64,000 nt of DNA from Cyclaneusma minus (lineage: Eukaryota; Ascomycota; Leotiomycetes; Marthamycetales; Marthamycetaceae). This document shows positions 21,375 to 32,724 of the stretch, one piece after another. Within the stretch, counting starts at the first letter, position 1. Each line of letters opens with the position of its first letter. The notes beneath the pieces were generated by a model, which had not been told where the DNA came from, searched no databases, and saw only the letters and a list, made by a program, of their open reading frames with translations. The DNA lies in the NCBI GenBank assembly GCA_037179335.1, contig JAKZHN010000044.1, forward strand, positions 248,001-312,000, read 5' to 3'. The translations under genes were made by a program, and so were the position numbers.

Positions 21375-22771
21375 TTTAGAGATAATGATACCCCTATGAC
21401 AGCAGCTCGCAGCTCGCTCAGAAGACGGGCAAGAGGACAAAAGGGCAAAGAAAAACTTCCAAGCGTCCCGGTCATTCAGATGTGCTTGAAGACGAAGAGA
21501 TGACTCTCAGATGTCTTGAAGGCGGCGGAGAGGATCTATGAGCCAACAACTCCGTCTACCTCTGAAGCGCAGAGGAATCGGTCTTTGAAGGAAAGGCTGC
21601 GAAGGCTGCAGGTAGGGCTCGAACCACTGAGGACCACTAGGCGGAGCGGAGCGGAAATGAGAGAGGGGAGGGGAGAGGGCCGTGGGTATGGAGCTGGACT
21701 GAAGTCATCCCTCGGCCAGACCACCTCCATAAACCCAAATTTGCAGCGAGTTGATAACATAAAATAGAAGGCAGAGTGGGAAGAAGGACCCATTTCAGGA
21801 CAAACTGTTTGCGGAGGATGAACCCAGGATTTTACGCAACTCCCGCAAGCGCACGATCGAGGCTCAGGGTTCCACATGTTTTCAGAAATCTCCCAAATTT
21901 AGCAAGAAGTTAGGTTCGAACCTGAACACTTTCCTGGAAGGCCAGACTCATCACATTCCTAAGAACCATGCCGCCCTTTGCAACCAGGAGGTATCCAGTA
22001 ACATTGGGTTTGCCCATTGCGCCATAAACTTCCTGAAATTGCAGTGCCAGTTTGGAATCTATATGTGACATGATACCCATTTTCCCTCCCATACACCGCT
22101 GAAGGCCGTTGATAAAAAGACCAAACCAGCGACACCGAGGTTTGTCTTCCCCCAACACCGGTTTGGGGTTTCTATTTTGTCTTTTTCGCCTTTCGGAGTT
22201 GTTTGAATTTTTTCAATCGCACTAAGAGGCACACAGGGGGCCTAAACCCAAGTCTTCGGGGATTTGATTGTTGAGCTAGAGCCGCTCCTTAGTTGCAAGT
22301 CTCTTTACGATTTGGATTCTGGTCCACCTTCCCGAATGCTTGGGCCGCAATCTTTTTGTTGTGGGTCGCTGTTTTGCGCTCTTGCAGATACCTCCTGAGC
22401 ACTCTCCTGAGCACTCTCCTGGACACCCTTTTGGACACACTGGCCGAGCAATCCTAAATACCTGGCCGAACGCCTGTCTGAACACGCATTGGGATACTTT
22501 AACAAAACCAAAGATTAGCCAAGGTCCAAAAAACAAGATTGAAGGTTCGAGTGTGCTTAGCTGAACACCTGGCTAAACGCCTCTCTGAACACTCGTGTAG
22601 ATACTGTTGCCGAGTCGATGTGCAATAGAACCAAAGAACTGCTTCAACACGCGATTGAACACCTGTCCAAAGACATGATTGGAATCTTTTCCCGAATCGA
22701 CGTGCGACAAACCAAACTTTGTCCATGAAAGTCAAACAAGATTTGGTTGTGCTCGGCTGCTCAACCCTGGT
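21375..22771. other. intergenic, includes a degenerate 12-bp repeat
   Basis: No gene is supported. Around 22390-22700 a word of the type CTCCTGAGCACT / CTCCTGGACACC / CCTGGCTGAACAC recurs with a rough 12-bp spacing (clearest at 22390-22440) and decays rightward. It could be the relic of a peptide repeat. The TAAATCAA target duplication of the MITE follows at 22772. Confidence 0.4.
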
Positions 22772-22779
22772 TAAATCAA

Positions 22780-22975
22780 GGGAATCGCTAAATCGCATCT
22801 GGGGTTTTAGAATCGCATACAAATTGAAATTACGAATATTAATAAATCGTTCCGCTGCCGCTCCAAGTATTTTTTATTAAATATTTAAAAACGTTATTAC
22901 CAAGTAAGGGGCTTAGGGTAAACAGGCCTAGTTTGTGTGCGATTTCGAAACTCGAGGTGCGATTTAGCGATTCCC
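22780..22975. mobile_element. hAT-like MITE, 196 bp
   Basis: The ends are inverted repeats of about 44 bp (22780-22823 and 22932-22975). The outermost 18 bases, GGGAATCGCTAAATCGCA, are identical, and about 37 of 44 positions match overall. An exact 8-bp direct repeat TAAATCAA flanks the element (22772-22779 and 22976-22983). The interior is AT-rich and non-coding. The solo end at 5358 belongs to the same family, and the larger MITE at 3071 has a related end (GGGATTTGCTAACGC). Confidence 0.93.
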
Positions 22976-23251
22976 TAAATCAACCAGCCAGTTTACGGAG
23001 GAGTCCCTACGGGAGAGGTCTGATTACTGAGTCTCAATCAAGTTTATGCGTAGCTGTTACTATGAAGCTATACCTAGGTCATGAGACCCCTCTCGTGTTC
23101 TAACCTATACTGCATGACGAAAATGGAGTCAGTGGCTCCTTCGCCGCTTTTCATACGTTTCTCCGAAACCCCAAGTATTCAGAACTACATCCCTCCAAAC
23201 TCCGGTTCCATGTTCCCATCCACAAAAGGCAAAACGCCACCCCCCCCATCC

Positions 23252-25130
23252 TTACGCCTTCACAAAATGCTCCTCATAACTCCCACTCCTCCCTTCCAGC
23301 CCAAGATGGGCCATATGCGGCCTCACCAACGGCAACTCCCCCTCACTCCCCCTATCCACACTCCCCTCCCCTTCTCTCATCACCTCCCGCCCAGGACTAC
23401 CCCTTCCCATACAAGTCGTCGAATGACTCGCATTTATCACCTCGAAACTGTCTCCCTTCCCTCCTAGCCCTGCATACGGCATTCCCATTCCCATCCCACC
23501 CGATTTGCGCGCCCGTTCCAACTCTGCCCGCTTCGCCTTACACCTCGTAATATCAACCCGCTCTTCCACCATAATGCCACCCAGCGGTGACGCCTCTCTA
23601 GCAACCACCGCATTCGCAGGAGCATTGATCACGCCCAGGTTTTCCGTCCTGGTGATCTCATTTTCATACGTACTTTTCGGTCGAAGACTACTCCGGGCCG
23701 GGGGGCTAGGCGGAACCCAAACCGCCATCTCCTCATCTCCCTCATTTATCAAACTCGGGATACGCTCATGGCCATCGCGGGCATACGATCCCCCGCTAGA
23801 ACTCCATTTGAAAGTATTGGGTTTGTTTTTGAAAGTGTTGCCGCTGATGGGATGGGATGCGGAGGTGCGGTTGTTGGAGCGGCGAACGGAGGAGAAGATG
23901 CGGCGCATGCGACGGGACTTTAGGTAGGGGCCGAGGGTGGGCATGCAAGCGCAGGTTACGGACCAGCAGCACTCGATGAGGGACCACATTGCTACGTAGG
24001 CTATTGAGTCTGTTGTGGTGGAGAGATGTGTTAGCGTGGGGATTTGAGAGGGTGGTTTGAGAGGGAATTTGAGGGCGCTGAAAAGGAGTAAAAGGGGGGA
24101 TCGCGGAGTGATGGGTCTGGTCAGATATGAGAGATAGAGAACATACTGGAGAACAGGCTTAAGTCATTCTGTCGCCTCTCGGTAGCGGCAAGATAGTAGA
24201 TTCTAATACCCGATGCGAGGCAGCTGAAGAATCCCAGACCAAACATTATAATCACAGTGATCTTTTTATTTCTCGCAATCTTGAGCTTGGGGATCTCAGT
24301 CATTGGTAGACAAAGAATACACACGTCAAGCACAAGATCGAGGATTCCGGCGACGAGATACATGATATAAAAGTCGTACAGCCTGTGGCCTTGCATTGTC
24401 CAGAAGCCGGAGACGGGCCACCATTGGAAGATGGTCATGAAGAAGAACACGACGAGCCAGATGAGTGCGAAGACGGCGAGGATATTGGCGCGGAAGACGA
24501 AGTGGCGGAGGGGAAATATGCGTTTGTAGAAGATGAGGATGGATAGTTTGACCTGTAAAGGAGGTCAGTTTTGTTGTTTTGCTAATTTTTGTACAAAATC
24601 ACTCAGCAGACAGTGAAATATTGGAACATGCTCCCACGGGTGAAAGTTCGGAGACCGCATGGAGAAAGCAATCTTGGAAGTTCTCGCCTCTTCGACGAGG
24701 GGAAGCTGGAGTATACATACACACGTAGTCGAGAAGTAGTAAAAGAACTGTTGTGCCCAAATGAGCTATTCGCACCATCAGCGATTATTCCATTTTATCT
24801 CAACACACTCTCTTCCAGTGCGATCCATACCCCCCCATCATTGACATCTCAACATACCTTGAAAAACATGACCTGCTGCTCAGGACTCAAACTCTCAATC
24901 TGCTTCCCCACACCCCCCACAAAGATACTAACAATATTCTCAATCGCAAACCCCAACGCCAACAACCAAGCCAGCACAATAAGTATTTCATCACCATACA
25001 ACTGACGTATCGGCCACAGATTCCGCAAGCTCTTTTTCTGGCCATAGAAGCGAAGGAGTACGAAGACGAGCGAGACGGACGGGAACACGATGCTGGATAT
25101 CAGCAGCGAGATGGCGAAATGGACGACCAT
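23252..25130 (-). CDS. fungal rhodopsin-family (PTH11-like) integral membrane protein
   Basis: Four exons (25130-24858, 24765-24721, 24552-24147, 24009-23252) with GT-AG borders give 493 residues. The N-terminal two thirds contains about seven hydrophobic helices with landmarks of the fungal rhodopsin-like domain: the short exon reading LIWAQQFFYYFSTTC, joined to VKLSILIFYKRIFPLRH, then DFYIMYLVAGILDLVLD, LPMTEIPKL, and SLIECCWSVTCACMPTLGP. The last 190 residues are a polar cytoplasmic tail rich in Ser, Arg and Gly. Family members are typically orphan seven-helix membrane proteins of the plasma membrane, some with roles in surface sensing; ligand and partner are unknown. The first ATG gives the expected short outer segment before helix 1. 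The small second exon was assigned because it is needed for the helix-3 sequence and keeps phase 0. Confidence 0.85.
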
Positions 25131-27148
25131 GATTTCGGTCTTTTTGTGACAAAAGTCCAAGTGCCACAAGGCTTTTTCAAGAATTCGGACGTTTTCAATG
25201 GTTCGTCATGGCACTGTGTCTTCCATAGCAGTAGCGATTATTTTGAAGTGTGTGGTTCTCGTCCTCGTTCGGGTCCGCCGTCGAGACAGCTGACAACTTT
25301 CGATGAAAAAGCAACGACAGCATCTGTCGTCCGAGCTCTGAATCTTCCCCGTGTTTGAACGGGGATCGCATGGCTGATGGATATAGGAAAGAGAAAAGAG
25401 CAGTCGCGGGAATTGCTTTTTGGGCGGACTTTCAAATTACCGGTGCTGACGGGGGTTGTACGGCAAATGGCTTTCCTATTTGCTGTCGGCTTGCATGATC
25501 CTACAAGGCTGAGTGGGATGTCCTACGTTGCCAGTTGGGGCGTAATGCCGGAAGCGCGAAGATGGGGAAGATCGGCGGCACATGGCTGGGGAGGATGGGA
25601 CGGTCCGAAGATAGGCAACTTAAGTTGTACATGTGGGTTGGTGGTATCTTACTGGTTGTCCTGGGTGCGCGACTTGGATTCGAGAACGCCTCCTCGAACA
25701 TGGATTTCCGGCACTTGACTAACAGTCACAGCGCACGAGAGCTGAGTTGCTCGGTTTTCCCGATTCGAGTAATGGGGTACAAGTCGCAAAAGTCGCAGTC
25801 GAATTTTCTTGGTGAACAGCAGGATTGTATTGCAACCCGGATGCCTGCTGAGTATATAGAAAGAAGACCTCCGTCTCTTGCTTGGACGGATTAGTGATTA
25901 TAAGAAGGACCGTGAGAAATCCGAATGGCCCAGATGCCGTACAAACTGCAGTTGTACAGAGTGAAAATTGCGCGTTCTCGTTGCGTGTTGGTAACTCACG
26001 TATGTACTCGGTATATAGGGTCAACGGCTCATGAATGTCAAGGACCCTGGACCCCAACTCCCATGTCGAAATCAAAGCCCTTCCAACTATGTCAGCATCC
26101 CCGTGATTCACATCAATTCACAGGAATTTCCTTACCATAACAGATTCTCCGCCTCACAACACCCCCCTTCTCCGTGACACCCCACGGAGTCGCGCAACTT
26201 GCAGCACATCAGCACGAGGTGCAAATAAACACACTGTATTTGGCAGCAAGCGTAGCGAGCGCAAGTCGCAATCCCCTCTACCGAACCGTTCAAGCTGAAA
26301 TCTGGAGAAATGTGTAATTTTCAGGGGCGATATTTCCTCAGAGGTAACCTCCATTTTCCGGGGGGTGACACTGCATACATGTAGAAGACGGAATCTTCCA
26401 TCAGAGCGGTCTGGAAGCAAGTTAGCAACACTGTATTCCCGACGTGACATTCGGTTGAAGCCGTGTCCTCCCCCAAAGCTGCGACGGAACTTTCGGACTT
26501 GGAGATTGCAAAGCAGTCGTTTGAAGAATGCCGACCAGGGCTGATGGATTCCTGACTTTGGTCTCCGAGGGAGGATTAGGTCATCAGAGGAATGAGGGCC
26601 AGGATTGGATTCGGGATAAATGTCGTTTGTTGCTAGATTATCCTCGTAATAGCAATTAAATGGCACTCACCAATTATGTTCACAAGAGCACCGTTGCCAG
26701 CGGGGGCTGGGTGGGAAATCCAGGCTTTGATTCTAGCCTCAGAAGACACTATATACAATGTGATTCCCACAATCGAGGAACAGTTGGGATTCTGCATTCT
26801 GCATCGGCTTTTGTGATTTGAGGAGAGAAATAACACGCTCTCTCAAAAAAAAACCCCCCTGTTTCCTGATCGCCAGGCTGGCTATGCTACCCTATGAAAC
26901 CCCTATTCTTGTCCGTCCTTGGACAAAAGCCAACGCCACAACATGCTCGCAAAGCAGCCGAAAAAACGCCTTGCTGCTGCTATAACGCCGCGTAGACAGA
27001 AACTCCAACGATGCTGTGGCCACCAGCATGGTGATTTGGTATTCTAAACAAAGAAATCCAGGTATTCTCAGAGTGAACAAGTCCGAAATCCAACAATGTG
27101 TATGGTTTGGCAAACCGAGTCTCAGGGCCTAGCCCCCTTCAAGTCTTC
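25131..27148. other. intergenic, no supported gene
   Basis: About 2 kb lies between the rhodopsin-family gene start and the RPD3 stop. The frames here overlap, have no conserved motifs and mostly lack ATG starts. One TACATGTA occurs at 26376. I see no RNA gene. Confidence 0.4.
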
Positions 27149-28950
27149 TCATAAAGTTTTCTCTTCTCCGTCTCCGTCAGGCTTGCTTGTCTCAACAGGT
27201 TCGTCATTGGGAGCCACAGAAGGAGAGCGCTTCGAGGTCGGCGAGAGCGCTGCCGCCATAGGTGGAACGGTCTCCTCTGCTGGTGCCGAGACCGCAATCG
27301 CTGGGGCCACTGGTGCTTCCGGCTGTACTTCAGGGGGGTCAATCTCCATCTTGTCAGCTGGAGCTGCTTCTGGTTCGGGAGTCAAACGAGCCGCCACCAC
27401 GGCATTTCCTTGTTCATTAGAAATCGCGTTGTCGTTTGCAACATCCATAATGCTAACAGTAGGCACTGTGTCGACGGCAGCATTGGGGTTAGGGTAGTCG
27501 GTAATGTTGCGTCGCCGGTTGCCATTCACACTTCCACCAAGAGAACGCCTGCCGTTCGCATTTCTCTTACCGTTGCCGATGTACGATGCGGTCGTTTCTT
27601 CGTCGTCGCTGTCCGACATGTACCCATCGTTCTCCTGGGTGCGCTTCTCCCACCGATGCTGGGTCACACGTTCGTCCTTGTGCTCATCTTCGTCCAGGTC
27701 CTTCATCTCAGCATCGGCCTCATCGTCCATGCCTTCAATGTCGCGAGGGACGTCCGTCATCTGTACCGAAGGTGCAAAGGGGAGCGATCGGAGATTCTTG
27801 ATGATCTCGCTGCTGATTTTGTTAAGGTAAACATCGGTGTTCGCGTTGGTAGCATTTGAGGCGCGGACGTTCAGTTCATACTCAGGGCCGAAGTACTCGT
27901 AGTACTCGTTGTAAGGCAACACCGGGTCCATCTCTTGCCCCACGACTATTCCAGTCTCGTAGGCCCATGCTCGGCAGGTGTTGCTGACAGTGTAACCACC
28001 ACCACCCAGCACGAGAAGAGGAAGGCCAAGGCTCTTAACGAATGCTACGCAGTTTGCATGACCCTTCATACTGAGATTGAAGCAACCCAGACGGTCTCCT
28101 GCTAAACTGTCGGCACCGCATTGCAACACGATGGCCCCTGGTCGGTAACACTCCACGACGTTGCTAATCACCTTCTCAAACAGGTTCTTGTACGAATCGT
28201 CGTCGATTCCATCTCGCAGAGGGACATTAATGGCATATTTCTTGCCCTTTCCGACACCGATATCCTGCAATGCGCCAGTTCCGGGGAAGAACTCTCCGAA
28301 TTTGTGAAAGGAAACAGTCATAACTCGGTCGGTTGTGTAGAAAGCTTCTTCGACACCATCTCCGTGGTGAACATCAATATCGATATATACGACGCGCTGG
28401 TGGAATCTCAGAAGCTCGAGAATGCCGAGGACGATATCATTGACGTAGCAGAAACCGCTAGCCTCTCCTTTCTTCGCATGATGCAAGCCACCAGCCCAAT
28501 TCACTGCAATGTCGCACTTCTTCCGATTGAGTCGGGCAGCACCCTCCATGGTTCCGCCCGCACTGATCCCGCAGAAGTCGAAAAGGCCGTCGAACACCGG
28601 ACAATCATCGCCCAAGTTGTAGCGCAACTTTTCTCTCACGTAGTTGTTCACGGTCTCGGGGGTAACAGTTCGGATGAAGTCAATGTACTCATCGGTGTGG
28701 AATTGGGTCATTTCAAGCTGAGTCGCAGGCTTGGCTCTCTGAAGAAGCTGTCAGCAAGACACTCGAACTCGGCAAGGCAGGGAAAGCCTACGTAGATCTC
28801 CATGTGTTTGTGCAAGCCGTAGTGCATCACCAAGCTATGCGCCATGCGGATTCGGTGCGGCTTCATGAGATGGCCCTGCTCGTAGGAGAAGGTGCCCACA
28901 TCGGAATCGTACATGTAGGCCACCTTGGGCTTCTGCTTTGACGTGCTCAT
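27149..28950 (-). CDS. rpd3: class I histone deacetylase Rpd3 (RpdA)
   Basis: Two exons (28950-28792 and 28738-27149; 53-bp intron between EIY and RAKPATQLE) give 582 residues. The catalytic domain shows the class I landmarks in order: YMYDSDVG, HPHRIRMAH-type loop (PHRIRMAHSLV), the active-site GGLHHAKKGEASGFCYVND (His pair at about 139-140), the zinc ligands in YIDIDVHHGDGVEEAF, QCGADSLAGDRLG and GGGGYTVSN with the catalytic tyrosine. After about residue 390 comes an acidic and Pro/Ala-rich tail of nearly 200 residues (SDSDDEETT and onward), as in RpdA of filamentous fungi, where the extension is reported to be essential. It removes acetyl groups from histone lysines in Rpd3L/S-type co-repressor complexes in the nucleus. 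Transcribed divergently from HOS2. Confidence 0.96.
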
Positions 28951-29513
28951 GGTGCGGGATGCGACGCGTTCGTAAAGGAGCAGGGAGGTCGATACTCTGC
29001 AAGTTGGAAGCTCGGTGCTACTAGAGATGCGGTATATACGTGGCGAGTTGGAGCGGAAGCAAATGGCAGCTGGAGTTGGAATGGCGCAGCAGATGATTGA
29101 AATCTTGGGGGAGTCGTGAGTCTGCGGCGCGGAACAACAGCCGACCGCGATAGCAGCAGTTTGATACCAAACTCGCGGCTGTGTGGTCCGTGCGCTACAT
29201 GACGCCAAAATATTTGATGTGGCCCTGGAGCTAAATATCGACGAGACCCACCGGGTCCTTGGCAACGGTAAGGCTGGCGATGTGGGAATCTCGACCACTC
29301 GCGCTCCACTGCCCGTCTCCAACACCTCGAGGAAGTAGCCCTCTTCACTACCAAACTTCACCAAACCTCTCTGGTACCACTACTCGCAACTCCCCTCTTT
29401 ACTCACCTCCTTCCAGATACATTCGAGGTCCACTGCCTGAGGTATCCCACCTGCACTCCATAGCCCTTTCCACAGTCTTCTCCACAAACCCGGCTCAATG
29501 AGCGTCGCATGCC
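28951..29513. promoter_or_regulatory. shared promoter between RPD3 and HOS2
   Basis: This 563-bp interval holds the promoters and leaders of two class I HDAC genes in head-to-head orientation. A TATATA word lies near 29033 on the RPD3 side and a TGACGCCA word near 29200. No third gene fits. Two ATG codons out of frame with HOS2 (29498 and 29509) precede its start. Confidence 0.7.
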
Positions 29514-30956
29514 ATGTCGAACTCCATCGTCCAAGAGTACGATGACACCCAAGCCACCAAGCTCACTGAACTTGCAAACAAAATCAACAAGGAGGTCGCC
29601 GAATATGGCATCGTCAAGCCCAAGGGCTACAGCGTCTCGTGGCATTTCAATCCAGATGTCGAGCTGCATCACTTCGGCGCCCAGCAGCCCATGAAGCCAT
29701 GGCGTCTCACGCTCGCCAAAAACCTCATCACGGCATATGGCATGCACGTTGCCATGGACTCGTACCTGGCACCGAGAGCCACCATGGAGGATATGAGCTC
29801 TTTCCACTCAAGGGAATATCTGGACTTTCTTTCCAAGTAACTCACTACCAATCTTACTTCATGTTCAGACACTGACACAAGCAGAGTAACACCCCAAAAC
29901 GTTGACACATTCGAAGATGTCACCAAATTCGGTATTGGAGACGACTGCGTTATCTTTGACGAGATGTGGAAGTACTGCTCCGTCCACGCCGGCGCTTCCA
30001 TCGACGCCGCTCACAAGATCATCAACAATCAATCCGATATTGCCATTAACTGGTCCGGAGGTATGCACCACGCCCTAAAAGGCGCTGCCTCGGGCTTCTG
30101 TTACATCAACGACTGCGTTCTGGCCATTATTGAACTCCTCCGATACCACCCTCGAGTTCTCTACATCGACATCGACATCCACCATGGCGACGGCGTTGAG
30201 CAAGCCTTCTGGTCTACCGACCGCGTCATGACAGTTTCCTTCCACAAATACGATCCCTACCACTACTTCCCTGGCACAGGCCCTGTGGACTCAAACGGAC
30301 CCGAAGATATACGGAATCCAGGCTCACACCACGCCGTCAACGTGCCTTTGAATGACGGTATAGAAGATGACGACTACGTCAGACTCTTCAAGGAGATTAT
30401 TGGTGCTTGCGTCGAACACTACCGACCAACGGCTGTCCTTCTCCAGTGCGGCGCTGACAGTCTAGGGGCTGATCGCCTCGGCCGATTCAATCTCAGCATT
30501 CCAGCTCATGGGGCATGCGTCCAGTTTGTGAAAGACCTGAATTTACCCATTGTTATGGTTGGAGGCGGAGGATATACCCCACGCAACGTCGCGCGCTGCT
30601 GGGCATACGAAACGAGTGTGATGATTGGTGCAGATCTCCACAACGATCTCCCCGAACACACCCAACATATCGAGGCTTTCGGCGAGGACAAGATATTGCT
30701 TCCCGAGCTACGGTCCAGATTCAAGAACAAGAATTCGGATAAGTACTTGAGGGGCCTGGTAGAAACGATCAGGGAGCAGCTCAGGTTCGTCTCGCATGCG
30801 CCGAGTGTGCAGATGCAGGAGTTGCCGCCAGGAATCCTGGATATTCGAAGACAGGTCGAGACGGACTTTGATGAGGAATTGGAGAGGGAGAACGATGAGG
30901 ATAGACGGAGAGACGTGGAAATGGGAAATGGTTTCCCAGGTGAGCTGGCAACTTGA
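29514..30956 (+). CDS. hos2: class I histone deacetylase Hos2 (HosA)
   Basis: Two exons (29514-29836 and 29885-30956; 48-bp intron) give 464 residues. The N-terminus follows the Hos2 subfamily (EYGIVKPKGYSVSWHFNPDV, ELHHFGAQQPMKPWRL) rather than Rpd3. The active-site loop GGMHHALKGAASGFCYIND, zinc-ligand strand YIDIDIHHGDGVEQAFW, QCGADSLGADRLG and GGGGYTPRNVARCW are all intact, so it should be catalytically active. Hos2 is the catalytic subunit of the Set3-type complex in yeast; in filamentous fungi (HosA) it affects development and secondary metabolism. The start was chosen because the conserved N-region begins there; the two upstream ATGs are out of frame. The final residues (GNGFPGELAT) precede a GT-rich sequence, so a short alternative last exon is possible. 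Confidence 0.95.
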
Positions 30957-31298
30957 GCTTGGTCTCCTCGCGGAAAGAGAGGAATGGTTTCTGAGAGCTG
31001 CTCCGATAAAGTAAGTCCGTGACAGTGCGGTGAGGGCGGGCGAGTAGACTCGTCGCCATCGAAGTAAAGAAGGCAATCAGGCCTTCACCAAGTGTGGTCT
31101 GGGCTAGTCATATCATTGGCACCAAAGACCAATCCAAAATGCTAACAATCCTCGTGCACATCCATTATTTTCCCACCTTCCTAGCAGAGCTAGCATGCAT
31201 AAATGTGAATACTCTCAGTTACTCTGAATTTCTTTAGTTCCCGAGAATTGTTTCGATTACTGACTTCGACAGCTTGGCGGACTTTCATTACAAACACC
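30957..31298. other. 3' flank of HOS2, no gene seen
   Basis: This is a short region between HOS2 and a small ORF. It probably holds the HOS2 3' UTR and the next promoter; no motif is distinctive. Confidence 0.4.
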
Positions 31299-31472
31299 AT
31301 GGCCGGCGCCCCGTCTGCCTTCGGCGCCACCGGTCGGTATATGTGGCTGCCACGACTCGCTCGCCGTCGCCATGAACTCTTCGACCCAACCCTCCCTCCC
31401 CTCGCCATCGAGCTCAACCGAAATGACAAGAAGTCCCAGTCGCCCTTCAATATCCAAGATTCGCAGAGTTGA
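31299..31472 (+). CDS. small hypothetical protein, 57 aa
   Basis: An ATG frame encodes a 57-residue basic peptide beginning MAGAPSAFGATGRYMWLPR and rich in Arg, with SQSPFNIQDSQS at the end. There is no membrane segment. Codon choice looks coding (many C/G-ending codons) and the Arg-rich start would suit a mitochondrial protein, but I do not recognise the family. The frame may extend upstream through an unseen exon. Its neighbours give no hint. Confidence 0.45.
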   Translation: MAGAPSAFGATGRYMWLPRLARRRHELFDPTLPPLAIELNRNDKKSQSPFNIQDSQS

Positions 31473-31700
31473 TGACCAAAGTCAAAGGCCGTGATATCGC
31501 CCAAGACTTCAAGTCCGACTTGCGCTGCCAGTCCACCGCCTGCAAGGTGAGGTCCGGAGGTGGCAGCCTGGCATGCGCCATGTTGAGGGCTCGGACCCTA
31601 CGAAGCCATACCCAACGGGAGAGGTGGGTGGAGAGGGAGCCAGACATCGGGGTTTACTTGCTGGAAGCCGCCCTCATTGTCATCGTCGAGTATCCGCACG

Positions 31701-31955
31701 ATGCCGGCGGCCGACCCTAGCTGTTCTTGTGGGATGATCTCAGAGAAGGCGCTCACGGAAGACGAACTTGCTGCCATCGAAGATGCACTCGACGATGGAT
31801 TGGTCGACGGCAAGTTGTCCCACTCGAAACAGTTGAATTCTGTTCTCTGGAAGAACAAGCTGTTCGCTTCCACAGACAACTCGAAGCTATTTGTCAATTT
31901 CTCGCAGCAAATTGTCACGCCCAACTATCTGTCTTGGTTTGCGTCTTCGCTCTGA
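31701..31955 (+). CDS. small acidic hypothetical protein, 84 aa
   Basis: An ATG frame gives an 84-residue protein with an acidic helical middle (EDELAAIEDALDDGL) and a C-terminal half reading SKLFVNFSQQIVTPNYLSW. No family is recognised. It could also be the last exon of a gene that includes the 57-aa frame just upstream. Two pieces of this gene, 31694-31731 and 31891-31920, recur joined and partly inverted at 60040-60106. Confidence 0.45.
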   Translation: MPAADPSCSCGMISEKALTEDELAAIEDALDDGLVDGKLSHSKQLNSVLWKNKLFASTDNSKLFVNFSQQIVTPNYLSWFASSL

Positions 31956-32724
31956 CGCTTGCATTTCAGTGGTATTTGCGGGTACCTTGGACCACTGCAG
32001 GAGTTCATCAGCAACCCAGTGGAAAACAATGCCGTGGCGCGGGATTGTGTGTTCAGAAGGGTATATCTCGTCCTCCCCGTAGATAGCTAGCTAGCCACTC
32101 AATTCTACACATCCTTTCCTGCATGCTGTTCAATATTGTGAGCTCCAACGTGCCGAGCAACAACCACTTTACGTTCCCCTCTCGATACCAACAGAGAGAG
32201 TGGCGATGAGTCCAGGGTGGGTGTACAAGGAAGTCAAGGATGGTCACCACGAGCCACTTTAATCCCTGAATTCAGTTGGATGCATTCTAGTGAGCTTCAC
32301 ATGCCAGAAGCTCGATCAGAGCAGAAGCAAGGCTATTTCACCACTGAATTGACCATGAGCCGCGTTGTGACATCACATGGGGATCTACCCCGCCACGACA
32401 ACGATGAGAGCCCGATTAATTGGAGGGAAATGGAGGGCACAATTGCGAAGGGGTCTCCACCTGTGGCTCAGATGCAAGCCGTGCCACACCTTTTGGAATC
32501 GAGAAGAGCATTGGGATGGCATGTCAGGCGTAAATCCCATGGTTTTGGGCATCCCATTCGTCTGCTGCATAGGGACCCAGCTCCCATGACGTCGGTCTGA
32601 GGGATGAGGGCCATAGTACTTAAACGACGACCACCTCTTCTGAGCAGACTTCCTTTCTCCATCTACAACGTCAAATCAAGCTGACTACTCTACCACAACA
32701 GCAAACCTCCCAATCACACTCGCC
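31956..32724. other. intergenic; promoter region of the 80-aa gene
   Basis: No gene is supported here. The last 100 bp before the next ATG has TGACGTCGG near 32588 (CRE-like) and a C/T-rich leader. The plus frame at 32301-32600 has no family features. Confidence 0.4.

Noticed and set aside
21611..21920. tRNA-like words (ctcgaacc, gttcgaacc)
   Set aside because: No acceptor stem or cloverleaf could be assembled around them.
26154..26666. 170-codon minus frame
   Set aside because: It starts with GTG, has no conserved motif and no supporting splice sites.
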